Assembly (NCBI GenBank): GCA_018697195.1
Contig: CM031857.1
Location: forward strand, 54,983,512-55,047,511
Origin: Certhia americana
Taxonomy: Eukaryota; Chordata; Aves; Passeriformes; Certhiidae
Length of the DNA stretch: 64,000 nt
Reading direction: 5' to 3'
Shown here piece by piece: positions 46,251-60,600 of the stretch; within the stretch, counting starts at the first letter, position 1; the number at the start of each line of letters is the position of its first letter. The position numbers and the translations under genes were made by a program. The notes under the pieces are model-generated. The model did not search any database and was not told the DNA's origin. It worked only from the letters and a program-made list of their open reading frames with translations.

Positions 46251-49200
46251 TAATTATCATGGCAGATCAATCCCATGCAGCAGCCTGAGGGTGTTTCACA
46301 GTTGCTGCATGTTTCAGGAGGTTTTGTATGTTAGCTGTAGAGGCAGTGACCAATGATGATTTTGTTGGTTATTAAGATTTCAGAGGCATGTTAGGGACTT
46401 TTCAAGCCTGGGCTCAATTTTATGAGAATTGTTTTATTACAAAATTGGTGCGGGATCTTTGGATCACACCAGTAAGGTATCTTTAGGTGATCTGCGTTGT
46501 CCTCCATATGAAACCAAGACTTCTAAAACCTCAGACTAAGTCTTTGTATACACCTCTATACTTTCCCTGGCTTTCAGAGGAGAAACTTGAACTGTTTCTT
46601 TGAATTCTGCTCATGGAGGATTGAAAAAAAAAATCCATAGCTATACCTTGAGATTGGGTTGCTGCAGAGCAACTTGCTTTTGTTGTTCTCACTCAGGTTG
46701 AAAATGAGTTACGAACCAGTAAATTTTTTGACAGGTTGGTTTATATCAGTTTCTCATCCTTTCTCTCCATGGGAACCAGCACACTGTGGTGGGATGTTGA
46801 GTGTGCTAACAGCAGGTCTGTCTCACATCTGTTGTGATTGCTGACAGTTGTATTGGCTTCAGGCAAAGGCCTAACTATGAACAACAATGCAGTTCAAATA
46901 CAGAGATTTCTTACTATAATGCTTTCTGTAACACCTAGTACCTAAGGGTTCAGTAAGATGTTTTTGCACCACATTTAAAGAATTGTTGAAGAAGATATGA
47001 GGAGGGTTTTATTTCTGTTTTTAATCCTATTTTTTTAAGTGCCCACACAGCAGTGTATAGTACTCATGTCAAGTATAAACGATGTGAGAAATCTCCCAAT
47101 TTTTTTTATTTCTTATTAAACTATGTGACTCAGGCAAAACTTCATTTTATGTTTTTCACTTGCTGGACATTTTTAGCTTGCTAACTATTGTTTGTGATGT
47201 CACTAATGATTTTATATATGCTTATAAAAAATACAATATACACTGTAGTCCCTGAACAAGAGTTAGCAAACCAGTTCTATTCAGCATTTGAATGTGTTCT
47301 CACCTGTTTTACAGCTACAATAATGCTGCCTTTAAGCTGAAAGCATTAGATCATTGCTACCAATTATGTTAAAGCCTATTTTAACCTCTGTCTCTAAAAG
47401 ACATAAAAATCTTTGACAGTTAGAAACAGCCTTATCTAAGACCACAGTACACAAAATAGATTAATGGTGTGGCATTTAATTACACTGTGCTTTAAAGTGT
47501 CTTCCTGTAAAACAGTCAAGGTGTATATATGCACTTAGTTGTGGAGAAGTATATTTCACATTACCCTAGGAAATGCAAAATAAAATAGGTCTGATGGACT
47601 GCTATGGGCATGTTCTGAAGTGATAGAGTCCCACCAAAGCCAGTGCTGACCTGTACCATCATTTGTTGGGATTATACAAAGAGCAGTGCTGAAATTGCCT
47701 CTTATGCATCTTTGCTTTAATTCAATTTGCAGCCCTTATAACTGCAAAAATATGTTACAGTACTGGCAGAAAAAATGTGTTCCTGTGGGAAGCACTAAGA
47801 TATTTTTTCAAGCATTTCCCTTCACCTGGCAGGAATTACTATACAGGTAGAGTCCAGTAAGTGTGAAGTTCCTGTGTATGAGTATTTTGGTCTCCATCAT
47901 TTTAACTAAAAGTAATGTTCACTTTGCAGGGAATATAAGTTAAATACTGTCATCAGGGAGTTTTACAGTAGCTTTAAGAAAAGCAGAACTGCCCACCTTC
48001 CAATTTCAGAAAAAGGCATGAGACCTTGTTTTAGGACCTCCCATCTTTGGACCCGCTACACTTTCCCTGTGTTAATCATCATTTCTGTGATGGGTCCTCT
48101 TGCATGTTTTCCTTCCTCCCCATTTCTCTCCTAGCTTGATTTTGTGTGGAAAGAGAATGGGTGGAAGAATTTTAGTCCATTCCACATTTTGCAAGGCTTC
48201 AGGAGGATACACAAAAGCCTGTAATGTTTCCGGCAGTGGGGCTAAATGTGTGGCTTGGGTGCCCTTTTGTGCTCTGGCTACAAGTCTGAAAACATGGAGA
48301 AGCATCTCTCCCTACTCAGTTTTTCCTTTTAAGCTGTGACAGCGACTTTAAAACGGTCCCCGAACCAGATTAGAGACATCTGCCCTCTCTGCTGCTAAGC
48401 TCATGCTGTGCCTAGTTGGATGATAAATTAGTTTTAAGCATCCCTGAGGTGCCACTGGCACATGGCGCTGCAGAACAACGAGTGGTGCCTGTGCTGGTGG
48501 ATGAACCAGGCTTTTGTCCCAGTGAAACGCTGGGCCCAGCTCCTGCAGCCAGAACGGATTCACAGGCAGAGCAGATTTTTAAAGCCTCAAGACACAAATG
48601 GGACTATGACCTGTATCTTGGGGTAGTGTCACATTCATTATCCCAAACAGTACTTTAGGGCTATTGCTGCTTCGGCTAGTGGAGGGAGATAGGGATTTTG
48701 ACAGTGAGCCATCTGCACAGTGTACTCAAAAGGCAGAGTTTAAACAATTTTGCTAAATTAAGGCTTTTATTTGAATTGCCTTGACACAGTTGTGATCTCC
48801 TTTTCCTGCTGTAGGGATGCCCTTCAGCAAGGAGCAGGCTATCTGGAGTTAGACACAGCCTGTGTGTTCAATTCCAGAATTTGCTACCAGCTAAAAGAGT
48901 TCAGGAACCTCTTGTTTAGCAATAGCAGTCAAAGTCTGTTTTTCAAAGGGTCCTTTTACAAAGCAGCTGTTTTTACTGTACAAGTCTTTGTTTTCATGCC
49001 TGTTGGAGGCCCAAAGTTATGGTATCAAATGCTTGGTCTCAATGCACACATTGTACAATGAGTAAGATATAGTGGGCAGTGTGGGTGTCCAAGGTGTTTT
49101 TGGATGCAATTTGGATTTGGATGCAATTGATAATGTCAAATGAATTGTTAAAATAATAATAAAAAGTTCTAAACAAAGCCCTAAACTCCAAAGCAAAGCA

Positions 49201-50790
49201 ATGTGACCAAATGTCAAGATATGAAGAGTTTTTTCAACAAGTAGCCTCTAGAAAATTTGAAAATTTTCCCATTAAACTTTATAAAGGAGACCAATCATGT
49301 GGGAGAGACAAGTGCTAAAGCAGTATTTAGTGGCCAGATGCCCAGAGTTTTATGCAAGAAGACAGTTTTTGTACTACACAGCCAGTAGCACTGCCTCTGC
49401 CCTATCAGCAGGGATCAATTGATGAAAGGTAAACATCTTCAGAGAAAGCTTAGTTTCTTGATATCTGCTTTCACTGCTGGGGATGCATCTACCACAGGCT
49501 TGCTTTCTTTCATTAGTGATGAAGCTGAGGTATTATCTATAAAGACTGAAGTGTCAGAATACATGTTATTACAAACTGCTGAGGCACACAGCAATGTGCT
49601 GACAGATTTTAAGTGTAAATTCATGTGTGAAATGGCTGTGATGGTTGCAAGCATGCAGTTCTAACCAAGGGAAGACTGAAGCAATGGGTTTTGGATGAGA
49701 ATTTTAAGCTCACACCTTTGAGTGGAATGAAAAATGTTCTTTCTCATCGACGTAACGATTTAGTTCATTGGTTATATTGTGGGTATGAGGAGTGCTTGGG
49801 GTACTGCCTGGAAAGTGCTTGAGGAAGGGAGTAACAGAAATGGGGCACAATTTGAGTAGCATAGGTTATGGTTTCCAGCTTGGGAGTGGGCTTCAACACT
49901 CCTAGAAGCCAGGAACTTGCTCATCAGAATGATGGAGACAGACGGATGTAGGTGTGCTAAGTGAGTGATGTATGAAGCACTGGTGAAATAGTTCTGGAAA
50001 TAGACTACATGGCTGTAACATGGTTCTAGATGGGTGTGTCCAGCAGGGAGAGGAGTGGGTTTATGATTCTCTCTAGTACCTGCAGATTCTCACCTGGTCT
50101 GCCCTGGTCTGCTTCCCTGTGCTTTCAGAAGCTGGATTCAGCCTAGAGACTCAAAAGAGCCCTGAAAATGAGGAGAAGCATGGAATATGAATTCTGTCTT
50201 CTGAAATACTGACGAAGTGAGAAATGGGGAGAAAAAACTGAAAGTCAGGAAAAGAACAGGTGGGGGTCTATGCTGCTCATATGTACTTTTAAGATGGTTA
50301 CTGAGATCTGAATAGGTGCACACAAAATTTGCCTTCTCTTTGAGTATCAAAGGTGCTTTGTGCCAGCACAAAACATGCAGTTGACTCTGTCTTGGACATC
50401 ACGCCTGAATCTGTGCCTTACATGCTCATAGAAAATGTGCTAGCAAGAGTTTTCAGAGGACTTCTGAAATGTCTTAGACAAGGTTAGTAGAAAAAAATTA
50501 AGCTTTAGTGAGTGAAGAATAAAGAAATGGCATGAATTTATAATTAATGAGGATACAGAAGGTAAAATAGAAGATTAACTGATCACGTCTCATCCCAAAC
50601 AGCTCACAGTGGGTGACCTCCCTGTGCATTTGTGATTTGGGAAGGAGCTGACTGAGAAGCAAGATGAGAAAATTTGCAAATCAAAGTTACAACTGGAGGG
50701 AAACCCAAAGAGATGTGTTTGTTGCCATGTGGCCCAATCACTTAGCTCATTTCAAGTCCTTCTGCCAATCAGCATCAAGATGTCCAAAAG
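46251..50790. other. Intergenic, no gene recognised
   Basis: 4.5 kb of mostly AT-rich sequence. The reading frames are short and resemble no family I know. No repeat family, RNA gene or promoter could be supported. Confidence 0.6.
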
Positions 50791-51810
50791 TGACTTTATT
50801 TGGTTTGCTTGGCATGGTTTGGTCACAGGGGCTACAGGGATGGGTTCTGTGAGAAGCTGCACAAAACTTCCCCCGTGTCCACCAGAGTCAATGCCAGCTG
50901 GCTCCAGGACTGACCCTCTGCTGGCCAAGGCTGAGCCCAGCAGCGACAGTGGTAACGCTTCTGGGATAGCAGAGTTAGGAAAGGGAAAAGCCTCTACCAT
51001 TGTAGATGGAGAGAGAACACTTGAGAGAAACAGTTCTGCAGGCATCAAGGCCAGTGGAGAAGGAGGGGCAGGAGGTGCCGCAGGCATCAAAGCCGGGATT
51101 CCCCTGCAGCCACTGGTGCAGACCATGGGGGGGCAGCTGTGCCACTGTGGCCCAGAGAGGTCCATGGGGAAACAGAGACACATCTGAATCATGTGGAAGA
51201 GCCCACACTAGAGCCAAGGGATGCCCAAAGGAGGCTGTAATCCTGTTGGAAGTCCATGCTGGAGCAGCCTTCTGGCAGTGCCTGTGGTCCTATGCAGAGA
51301 GAAGCCCACACTGGAACAGGCTTGCTTGCAGGACTGGTGACCCTGTGAGAACCCACACTGGAGCAGCTCTTGAAGAACTGCAGCCCATGAGAAGGAGGAC
51401 CTCACACTGGAGCAGGGGGAGAGTGTGAGTCCTGAGGAGGAGGAGGAAGAAGCAGCAGATACAATAAGTGATGAACTGACCATAGCATCCATTCTCCATT
51501 CATTGGTGCCACTAAGGTGGGGAAGATAGAGAATTCAGGAAAATTAAGCCCAGGAAAAAGGGAAGAGCAAGGAAAAGGTGTTCTAAGACTTGGGCTTTAT
51601 TTCTCATTATTCTACTCTGATAATAAGTTAAATAAAATTTCACCAACTTGAGTCTCTTTTGCCCATGACAGTAATTGGTGAGTGATCTCTCTCTGTCCTT
51701 ATCTTGTCCCACAAGCCTTTCATTTTATTTCCTCTTCCCTGTTCAGCTGAGGGAAGTGAATTGAGTGGCTTTGGTGGGCACCTGGTGTCCATCTGGGGTC
51801 AACCCACCAT
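50791..51810 (+). mobile_element. Second avian ERV LTR, family unlike the intron 9 LTR
   Basis: A GC-richer ~1-kb block whose right half has LTR features: AATAAA at 51631-51636, then the phrases TTTTGCCCATGACAGTAATTGG and CAGCTGAGGGAAGTGAATTG, then GGGCACCTGGTGTCCATCTG and GGTCAACCCACCA at 51798-51809. I recall these from a widespread avian ERV LTR. No gag, pol or env sequence is present, so it is probably a solo LTR. The right end CA is at 51808-51809. The left end is uncertain (50791-50801 is proposed), and I could not find a clean target duplication. Open frames inside it are incidental. Confidence 0.7.
51631..51636 (+). terminator. AATAAA poly(A) signal inside the LTR
   Basis: A canonical hexamer about 180 bases before the LTR's 3' end, in the expected place for the R region of this plus-strand LTR. 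Confidence 0.5.
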
Positions 51811-54194
51811 ATTGACGTAACACTGAAGCAGAAAATTTAATCAATGTTTATACATTGTAGTGCCATAAGTTTGTGGTATTGGTGCCAGAAGGAAACCTAT
51901 AGTTCACAGAAAACTTCAATCTGCTGTAGAGAGATATGTGCAAAGCCAAAAATAGAAGAATATACAGAAAAAATTATGTATGCAGAGGTAGAAACTGCAC
52001 AATGAGTAGGTTTCTAATGTAAGCAAGTTTATTGCAAAGCAGGTGAGAACTTGGGGAAGCAAGTAAGATCTTATATCAAGGATATTAAAATTCTTGGGAT
52101 GGTGCTCTTAGAAAGGAAAGGAGTAATAGTAGATATTATTAAATTATGTGAAGTATTGGTCCAGGAGAAGAAGCATGGAAGTTACCTTTTTTCTGCTCCT
52201 GATGACGAAGCTCATTTGATACCCAATAAAATTGAAGACTGGCTGAACTGAACAATGAAATAGAAATTCCTGTTTTTCTCACAGGTTTAGGGCTCAAGCT
52301 ATAGGACATGGCAAAAGCTAGAACTTACTAACATTTTCAAAAGGTGTGTTGTGAGCATTTACAGCTGTTTAGTTTACCTGGGAGATAAACTAAGACTGTT
52401 TCTAAACCAGCTGCTACTACATGAACCTTTACACAGTGGGGAAAGCTGGTATCCAGCAGTTTGTTTCTGTGTGAGGAAGCTGTCCTAACTCCTGAAATGG
52501 GATAGCTGCCTGTTGGGAAAATCCCTGACCCAGCTGCCAAATTACATAGGGCATTTCACTGGGAAAAATTCATATTGGGATGAGCCAGATTCCATCACAC
52601 AGTTGTTCAGACTCAGATGCATTCCTGCACTTGGGATCCATCCTGGGTGAGTTTGAATCTTTCAGGGTGTCATTTGTGGGGGTTTAAACAGATCATCTCT
52701 TATAGACTAAGAGCTGCTGAGCAGGCTATGTCAGACTGTGTCTAACTCTGGTAAAAAATAGGAGACTCTGTCTGATGGCTTTTGAATTTCCCTTTGAGGT
52801 GTCTAGTTAGGACCACTGTAAGAGAGATAAATTGACAGATAACATGCCTGACTGTGACATTTTTCCTGCATGATCTGAATTTCTATTTTTTTTCTTTAGG
52901 GAAAGGGCTTTTTTTTCCCCAGCTTATCCAAAACCATGTTGTGCAAATAAGAAATGCACTGTTAAATCCACACTTAGCAGCAACTATTCTGTTCTCCACT
53001 TCCCCAAATAGTTGTACCCCTCTTTGAACATCTCATCTGATGCATGAACTGTCAGAACATAAATGGGCAACTGTGACTTCTCTACTGTCTGCTCTGGAAT
53101 GATAGCATAATCTATTTGCTATATTCATGCCTTTAATTTCCATTTTTATTGCTATAATCTCACCCACTTTTTTTCCTTTCTTAGTGCACAAATTATGAAT
53201 ATGGCCTTGCCTATTCATCAGTAGAGTCCAAAGTGCATGCAGTGTGTGATGCACAATCCTGTCTTCTTGTTTGGTCTAGTTAATGCTGCATTCATAACTA
53301 CACATAAAAAATGGGAGTGCTGCCTGATGACAGCTTGGTGTAAATCATGGCATCCTCTGGCCAAAGTGGAATCATGGAACCTTAGCAGATAGGAAGCTTA
53401 AAAAAAGAAAAAAGAAAAAGGAAAGTGATAAACAGTGCTTTTAAAACATTCCTAAGCATGGCATGGACACATGAGCTTTTTTCTGGAACACAGGACCAGT
53501 GGCATCACCATTTACACTGAAATGTCATCATGGGAGGTGGGCTACATAACCACAAGATTTGTTCATAAAGAAAAGTTCACATTAGGGCCTCACTGCAGCA
53601 TCATTTTAGGAAAAGCAATTTAATCCTCTTCAAATTCAATAAGAGAATAAATCAGCCTGCTTTTGCTTAAATTGCTGGAGCCTATAACAAAATGTATTGG
53701 GTAGTTAATAAATAAGGCAACTGAATAGAGTTTGGGAGTCAGGCTTTTTTTCTGGCAACAGGCATATATCAATTCTAGGCTCAGCTCAACCATGCACATC
53801 TGGATAGAAAGGAAATATCACATTTATGTATGGGAGATTCAACTCTAATTTTCACCTGTATAAACCAATGTGAAGTGTGAAGAGAATGACATGATAAAAT
53901 AGATGTACTACCAAAGTGATAAATCCAATATCTGGAAAGATGTTTTCCTTCCTTGCTTTCTTCTGAACTGTAGAAATTGGTTTTCAGCTCTTCACCTGAG
54001 AACAGCAGAGGAGGATTTATCACGTGGGGTTATTTCTTTCTTTAGAAGTATTTCATGTTGCTCTGAAAGTACTTAATCACTGTGGTATTGATTTCTGTAT
54101 CAAAAAGGAATATTAGTTAAAGAGCAGGAGTTTTCTTGGCTTTTGTCACTGATTGTTACTGGAATACATATATATATTTTTACTACAGTTTCCA

Positions 54195-54420
54195 GAGGGC
54201 AATTTGTCTCATCTGGCCATGGGACACAGGCAGTGGAGTTACTGCCATCATGCTGGAGCCTGTGGGGTGGGTGCTTCTGCGGTGGTCTTGGTGCCATGGA
54301 GGGCCCATGGGCTCAGTGTGCTGCTCCTGGCCCTGCAAAGCTCCAATGAGAAGCACCAACATGTTGGCCATGGCCCCAGGGGGCTGTCAAACCTCAGGCT
54401 CCCCATAAGCAGAGGTATCC
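54195..54420. other. Isolated GC-rich block
   Basis: About 225 bases much richer in G and C than the AT-rich DNA on both sides, with many GGGGTGGG, GGCCATGG and CAGGGGGC type phrases but few CpGs. No repeat family or coding signature was recognised. Confidence 0.4.
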
Positions 54421-57400
54421 TAAACACGTTTGCAATCAGCATCTTTAGGAGGATTTACGTGATGTCACTGTTTTTACGCATGGCATAAAAGCACAAGGTC
54501 CGCAGCTACAAAAGAAATATTTTATCTGCAGACATTAATCTGATAAACGCTGGCATGGTCCCATAAAGGGATGGAGGAAAAATCAATCTAACCCTAAATT
54601 AATTTGAATTGTTGGGGTTTTTTCCTCTTCCTTTTTCGAGACTAGGTAGCTTTGTGATTCATTGATCAAGAGCTGGGAAAGTTTCTTTCCAGGCTTACAA
54701 AATTAAATTTCATGCAGCTTTTGACCTGGATTGGTGGTAGACAGAGCAATATATAGGCTGATCCCAATTATTTCTTAGCTGTCACCACTGGCCTGTTCCA
54801 TCTCTCCAGTGCTGGCATGTGCTGCTGTTTGTGGGCTGGCAGCTGCAGAGAAGCTTGCTGGAAAAGGAGTCATGGAAGGGTTATTAGATGGCAATAGAAA
54901 ACTATTGTAAACAAAAACATTCAAAAAGCCAGCGGAAGTCTTAGGCATGTCTTAAAATACATTGTAAAGAATATTGCAAAGAGCATTTTAGAGATATAGC
55001 TATCTTCAATATGGCTTTCCTTCTAATTGAGTCTTAGACCCCCACTGGTTAAATGACTCACTTTCTATCTACATGGTTAAATTTACTTTTTTTATTTTCC
55101 AGATAAAAATTTATGAATACTGCTCCTGTTACAAATCCTGAAGTACAATTTACATTGACAATAAAACCTTTAGCAATTACTAAAACAGTTAACCAGCACA
55201 CTAGAACATTCCCCATCATAGATCTAGCCTTAGGAAGTTAACTAACAAACATGTTATTAACCACTGATGAGGAGCTGTTTGGAAGAGATCATTGCTTAAT
55301 TAATCTTTGTACTGAGCTAATAAGAATGTTAAATGGGCCTCTCTGTTGAACTGGGTTGTTAGTACAGATTGCAAGTTCCCTCGGGGGGAAATCTGAGGCC
55401 AGTATGACATTAAAGTTAGCCATCCAACAAAGCAGATATTTTAGGCATTAAAAATAACAAAGCCAAACATCTCCATTAATAATGTCATAAGATTCAGTGG
55501 CTGTGTATGTATGATCAAGTGTATACGTGCGTGTATGAATTACTGTGCTCTTTCCTCTTCTGGTAAGAAAGCTTTGTCAAAATTCTTATTTAGATTCAGT
55601 GTTTTTCATCACTGTTCTGTTGTGGCATAAATTAAACTTGTCACACTTATCTGAAGGAGGCAGGTTCCACTGATCAGGAAGGCAAAATCTGATGCAAACT
55701 CTAATGTCATCTGCTTATCCTGAAAAGGCAAACAAGATCAAAAATCTCTTCATATTAATGAACTGGATAAACACTCTGCTTGATACAATTTGGTGCCACA
55801 GTAAAAGGCAATGCGACCAGACTGCCCTTGTGCTTCACAGCATTTTTAGCAGTGAGTACTCAGGTTTTAGTCATGGAGCAAGGTGCCCATACTTAATTTT
55901 AAACATTTATTTTGGAAGGCATTATAATTCCCCGCACGAGAAGTTACCTACTGCCTTGAGGTCCCTTTTAACACACACATTACATCTTTTGGGAGAAGAG
56001 AAAGATTATATAAAAAGAAAGATTGAAGAGGAATAATTTGTCCTTGAATGTCTGGTGTTAGTAATTCAGAAAGGATATCAGTCTGTCACATGAGTCACTT
56101 CCCCACTCAGAAGTGTTGACTCTGTGTGCTTGCATCCCATGATCTGAATATCACACTCAATGTGTGATTACATTTGTTTTGTATGAAATGATCTCAAAAA
56201 GGACTAGGCAGAGAATTTATAACATGGAAGTGGCAATATGACAAAGATGCATTCATGCATACCTATATTTTTGATGGTTTATCTTTCCTGAATTCTTGCT
56301 GGCTTCATGTTTAATATACTGCACACACCCCCTTGGCAAAGACTGGGCATGTCTGGACGAGATTAAATACTTGCGTACCTGACCCCCCTGTGACCAGCCT
56401 TTGACATCTCACAGGTTTCTTTCATGGTCTTTTGCTAGGCACACTTAATACTGGTAAGAGTCTTGCACTTTGGGAATGTGGTCATAGCCAAGATCATCAA
56501 TTAGTGGTCCATGGACCACTTTCTCTAAGTTGTCTATGCTGTCTCTAATGCATCACATTGAAGCACCAAGGCAAAACCTTCTTGATTAGCGAAACCCTTG
56601 GAGACCTCTAAATATTGCTTCACTTCATTACTACTGCAAAATGATCAATATGCCTCACCAAAATTAACTGTACATTGGACATCTCCCTTGCCTGATTACT
56701 TTGCATATTTTATTCTTCAATGATAATGGAGGTTTGTTCCCAGCCAAGATGTTATCCTGGTTGCAGGCACAGCTGCAGAGTCTCTCTGTGCCTGTGGTCT
56801 TCTTAGAAATGGGCCTTAGCTGCTAATCAAAAATAGTACACATGCCCATGATTTCTCTTTGGTCAGTTTGAGCTGAAATGCATAAATGGTGAGTGATTAG
56901 AATAACATATCCCTGTGCTTTTTTAAATATCAGGATGAGGGTTGTAATAACTCACTCCTGACTGTCTACAGCACATGTTCACAAAGCAGAGATGTTTCAT
57001 ACCCTTTAATGCAGTAACCAAAGCTAAAGTTTCACGTACAGCATCATATTGGCTGCAATGCAAACATTGGTTTTGTTACAAATAATTAATATTGCTCTAG
57101 TCAGACATTTTCTCATTTATTATTTCCAGTTGCTTCATGGTTATTAAACAACCACATTTCAAGTGTGGACATGTGTCCATGATGATATACAGAGGTCTGT
57201 TAAGTGGAAAACTTAGAGGTGCCTTTGTACTACTCAGATCTCTGAGGAATACTGCTGTGGTCATGCTGTCTTCAAAGATATATTTGACCTATCCTTGGTA
57301 AGCACTGCTGAAGGTTAGAATAAATATGCATGTTTTCTATGCTTATTAAGCAAAACTCTGGACATTAAGAGAACATGAGAGGAGTTTCCACTGCTCTCCT

Positions 57401-57576
57401 AACTAATACAGTAAATTGCTTATGCTGGATGCTCCTGCCTGCCTCAGCTCTGCTCCACTCATCCATGCTGCTGTTTTTCCATACATGCACTCACAGAAAT
57501 CCATTTGCATGGAAATACAGCTCACTAGTTAAGCTTTGCATTGTAAATCCAACTTTAATATTATCAGCAGTGCTGC

Positions 57577-57628
57577 TTCCTGCTGTGCATCAAGGTCCAG
57601 AGTTTCCTGCTATGCATCAAGGTCCAGT
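57577..57628 (+). repeat. 26-bp tandem duplication
   Basis: Two adjacent copies of a unit containing TTCCTGCTGTGCATCAAGGT and then CCAG differ at about two positions (TGTGCAT versus TATGCAT within the core). It is a simple local duplication in intergenic DNA. Confidence 0.7.
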
Positions 57629-60600
57629 AAGTCACTCCTTCATGTGGGCTGTAGGACCCATTCCACATCCTGTGTCTTCTAGGCCCTTGCTTTCCATTGC
57701 ACCTTCTTCCATGAGCAATACCAGGTCCCTCTTTCTGCAGTAGAGGCCAGCTGAGCTGCTGCAGTAGGTGCAGGAACCTTCTAGACACGAGTATACAAAA
57801 TTTTCCAAGTATTGTTCTCAGTAAAATCTCCTTATCAATGTTATTCTTGCAGGATCCTTTCTGTACAGAAGGAGTTAGATCCCACGTGAGTGTGAACTTC
57901 AGTGTGGGGGTCTAAGTGACAGGGTCAGAGAGTGAAATCCCTCATCCCCTTCCAGCTCAGCATCACATCCTAATCACTGTCAGCTGGGTCTGAACAGTGA
58001 CAGCGCTTGGGAAGGGAAGAAAGAAAAGATGAAAAGGAAAAGCAAGTGACAAGAGTACAAACAAATGTCTGAAAAAAGAAGTGCAAGAGTTAGAAAATTA
58101 TAGAGTAGATATAGTGACATTTCTATTCATCAGGTACTAAAAATCTACACAGAGAAAAATAATTTTCTTTCCAGGACAGACCTAGATCCCAGCAAAGTTG
58201 TGTTGGTTTCAGGGACTTGCCTTTCACAAGTTTCTTTTTAAGTAAAAAAAATGCTGTGTCCCTTTACAATAAAAATCTGAACACCATGATCAGTAATCCA
58301 GCTGAGGATAATCTTCAACTCCAGTAGTCCCATTTGTTCCGGACAGGTCTCCCCCTTTTCTCCTTTGCTTTCAGACCCTGATATTTAGGTTTCTCAGTTT
58401 CTCAGGACACTCTTTTGTTTCCAGCCACAGTCCAACCACTACAACAGTGGTCCCCAGCTCACTTTTCCCTTTCCTGTTTGGATATGTTCCCACCACTGCT
58501 GTGACCTTCAAAACTGATGTATGAAGCATCCTTGCGTAGTCCCCTGACACTAAGTGTGAGGCTGGGCAATAAAATGAGGAATTACCAGGCATTTGCATTC
58601 TGAAGTTAATGATGAGGAGTGTGAGCCTTCCAAACATCTGTTTCCCCTGTTTTCAAGGGGGCCTTCAATTTACTCCTTGTTCTCACCCACGTGGCTGTTG
58701 CCATTAACCATCAGTCAGCAGTGCCCCACATCCCCTGGGAAGGGCTATGGAATGATCTCCCTCTAAATTGTGGTACATCTCAGTTTTGGGGGGATGATTG
58801 TAACAGTCATGAGGTTAGGAAACAGCTGGAGACCCCTGTAAGGATGATGAGAGTAACACAGGGAAGAGCTGTGCTCTCCTCAGGTTTGGAGCCAGACTCA
58901 GAAACAGGAAATTGTTCTCCAAGTGGTTGTGGTCTCTTCTCCAGGGTACCACTGTCCTGTCTCTTCTGCTGTGTCCTAGGCTGACAACTGTCACCCAGGG
59001 AAGAAAAAAGATCTGACCTGAAGGTGAGAGAAGAGCCAGAAACTACAGAAATATCAATTTCCAGAGGAAAAAGCAATAAGAGGGAAAATATAGTAGGACA
59101 AAAGCCCCAGGATTGCATGTGTACAGAAAAGAAAGAAAGGAGAGATGGATGAAGGAAAACTCTGGGTAATGAGCACTGCTTGGAAATGGACTTGATGGGC
59201 ACAGGGACAGAATACTACTCCCCAGTAAAATGTAGGCAAGGGTGAAGCTACCACAGAGCAGCCATCTTCTGATCCCATGAGTGAAGAAGACAAATCAGGA
59301 ACCCTGGGACATGGGCAGGGTGTCAGAGCAAAATGTAGAATGGACTCTTTATGGAATAAAATGCCTGAGTGGATTACAAAGGCAAATATAACAACAAATC
59401 TTCCTAATGCCTCTGCCTTTGACTTTCAAAGCCTTATGAGGGCACGTTTTTCAGCTGTTACACCCTTCCCTGCTTTAGTGGCACTGGAAGTAACCTTCCC
59501 CTCCCAGAGTTCTGCACTTTATTGCCTTTAATGACCTCATGAAAGGTAATGAAGCATTTTAAGTTTTGTGTCAAGCTGACTGGTATGGTGGGCGTGGGAA
59601 AGGGGGGCTTTGGGACATTGTGTCAAGGCTTTGAGATGTCTTTGAGCAGGGGCCTGGGGTGGGAACGTGACATCCCAAGGCTCAGCTCTGGGGTCAGGAT
59701 TCTGCAGCAGTTTCAGCTGAGACCCCCTGACCCATTCAATGCCAGACATCTTTTCCCAAACTCTCTTTAGTCCCTCTATGACTTTTATGTGGAAATTTTG
59801 GGCTGGGATGGCACAAGGGTGTAGGACAGAGGGAGGGATGGCATGAGCCTTACATCTGCTGCCCACTCACAGGAAGAGCTAGAGGTGAGTTTTAGCATTT
59901 TCTCTTGTCAGAGGAGTTCCCCCATGCCAAAATCTAAGAAAAATAAGAGCTGGGAGCTTTAAAAGCCTGATGCCAGAAGTGACTTTCATTATGCACTGCA
60001 CTGCTTGCAGTCATCCAAGTGCTTCAATGCTGGTGCACTCCTTGAATTGGATCTGTGACAGCTGGATTCAGGGTGGAGGTGTGGGAAGCTTCTGTGGTTT
60101 ACCAAATAACAGGGAGAGACAGGGAAATCAACATGTCACACAGTGTCTGCTGGCAGTCTGATGGAATTAACCAGCTCCACATTTTTTAGCATTTGTGTTG
60201 AATTTGCTTAGCTTTCAAAAACAGGCAGACTTTCAGGCTTGCAGCCATTTTCAGACTAAATACTCCGCACCACTCTGTCCTCCCCTTCCTATGCTGAGAT
60301 GCTTTCTTGACCTGTACAGGTTGTCTAATGAGGATTTGGTTCCAAAATGCTGCCTCCAGCATCCAATAGTGTTGTAGTAAAATGTTTTTCTCTTTTTTTG
60401 GCTGTTTCCCTTTTAAACAAGGTAACCAAGAAACCCCAATTTGCATCCCAAAATGCTGATTGCATTAAGTAGTTCAGTCAAGTTCCCAGTGACACCTTCT
60501 GTCTGTGGGTTTCAGATAAAGACGGGGAACTAAAGTAGCTTAGTGGATTAAAGGAATTGCCTTTCCCACCTAGACACCCTGTCTGGAATCCGATTTTGGT

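Noticed and set aside
48416..48658. 80-codon plus-strand frame considered as a possible exon
   Set aside because: No flanking splice signals that make sense and no similarity I recognise to neighbours expected by synteny, such as SIAH3.
50729..51428. Overlapping frames of 140-152 codons near 51 kb
   Set aside because: They lie inside the LTR-like block, overlap on both strands and show no retroviral or other domain.
55692..56036. 114-codon plus-strand frame in the intergenic region
   Set aside because: No domain, signal peptide or splice context recognised, and AT-rich composition like its surroundings.
57375..57743. 122-codon plus-strand frame
   Set aside because: No family resemblance, and it spans the local 26-bp duplication, which adds repeated residues without a sign of selection.
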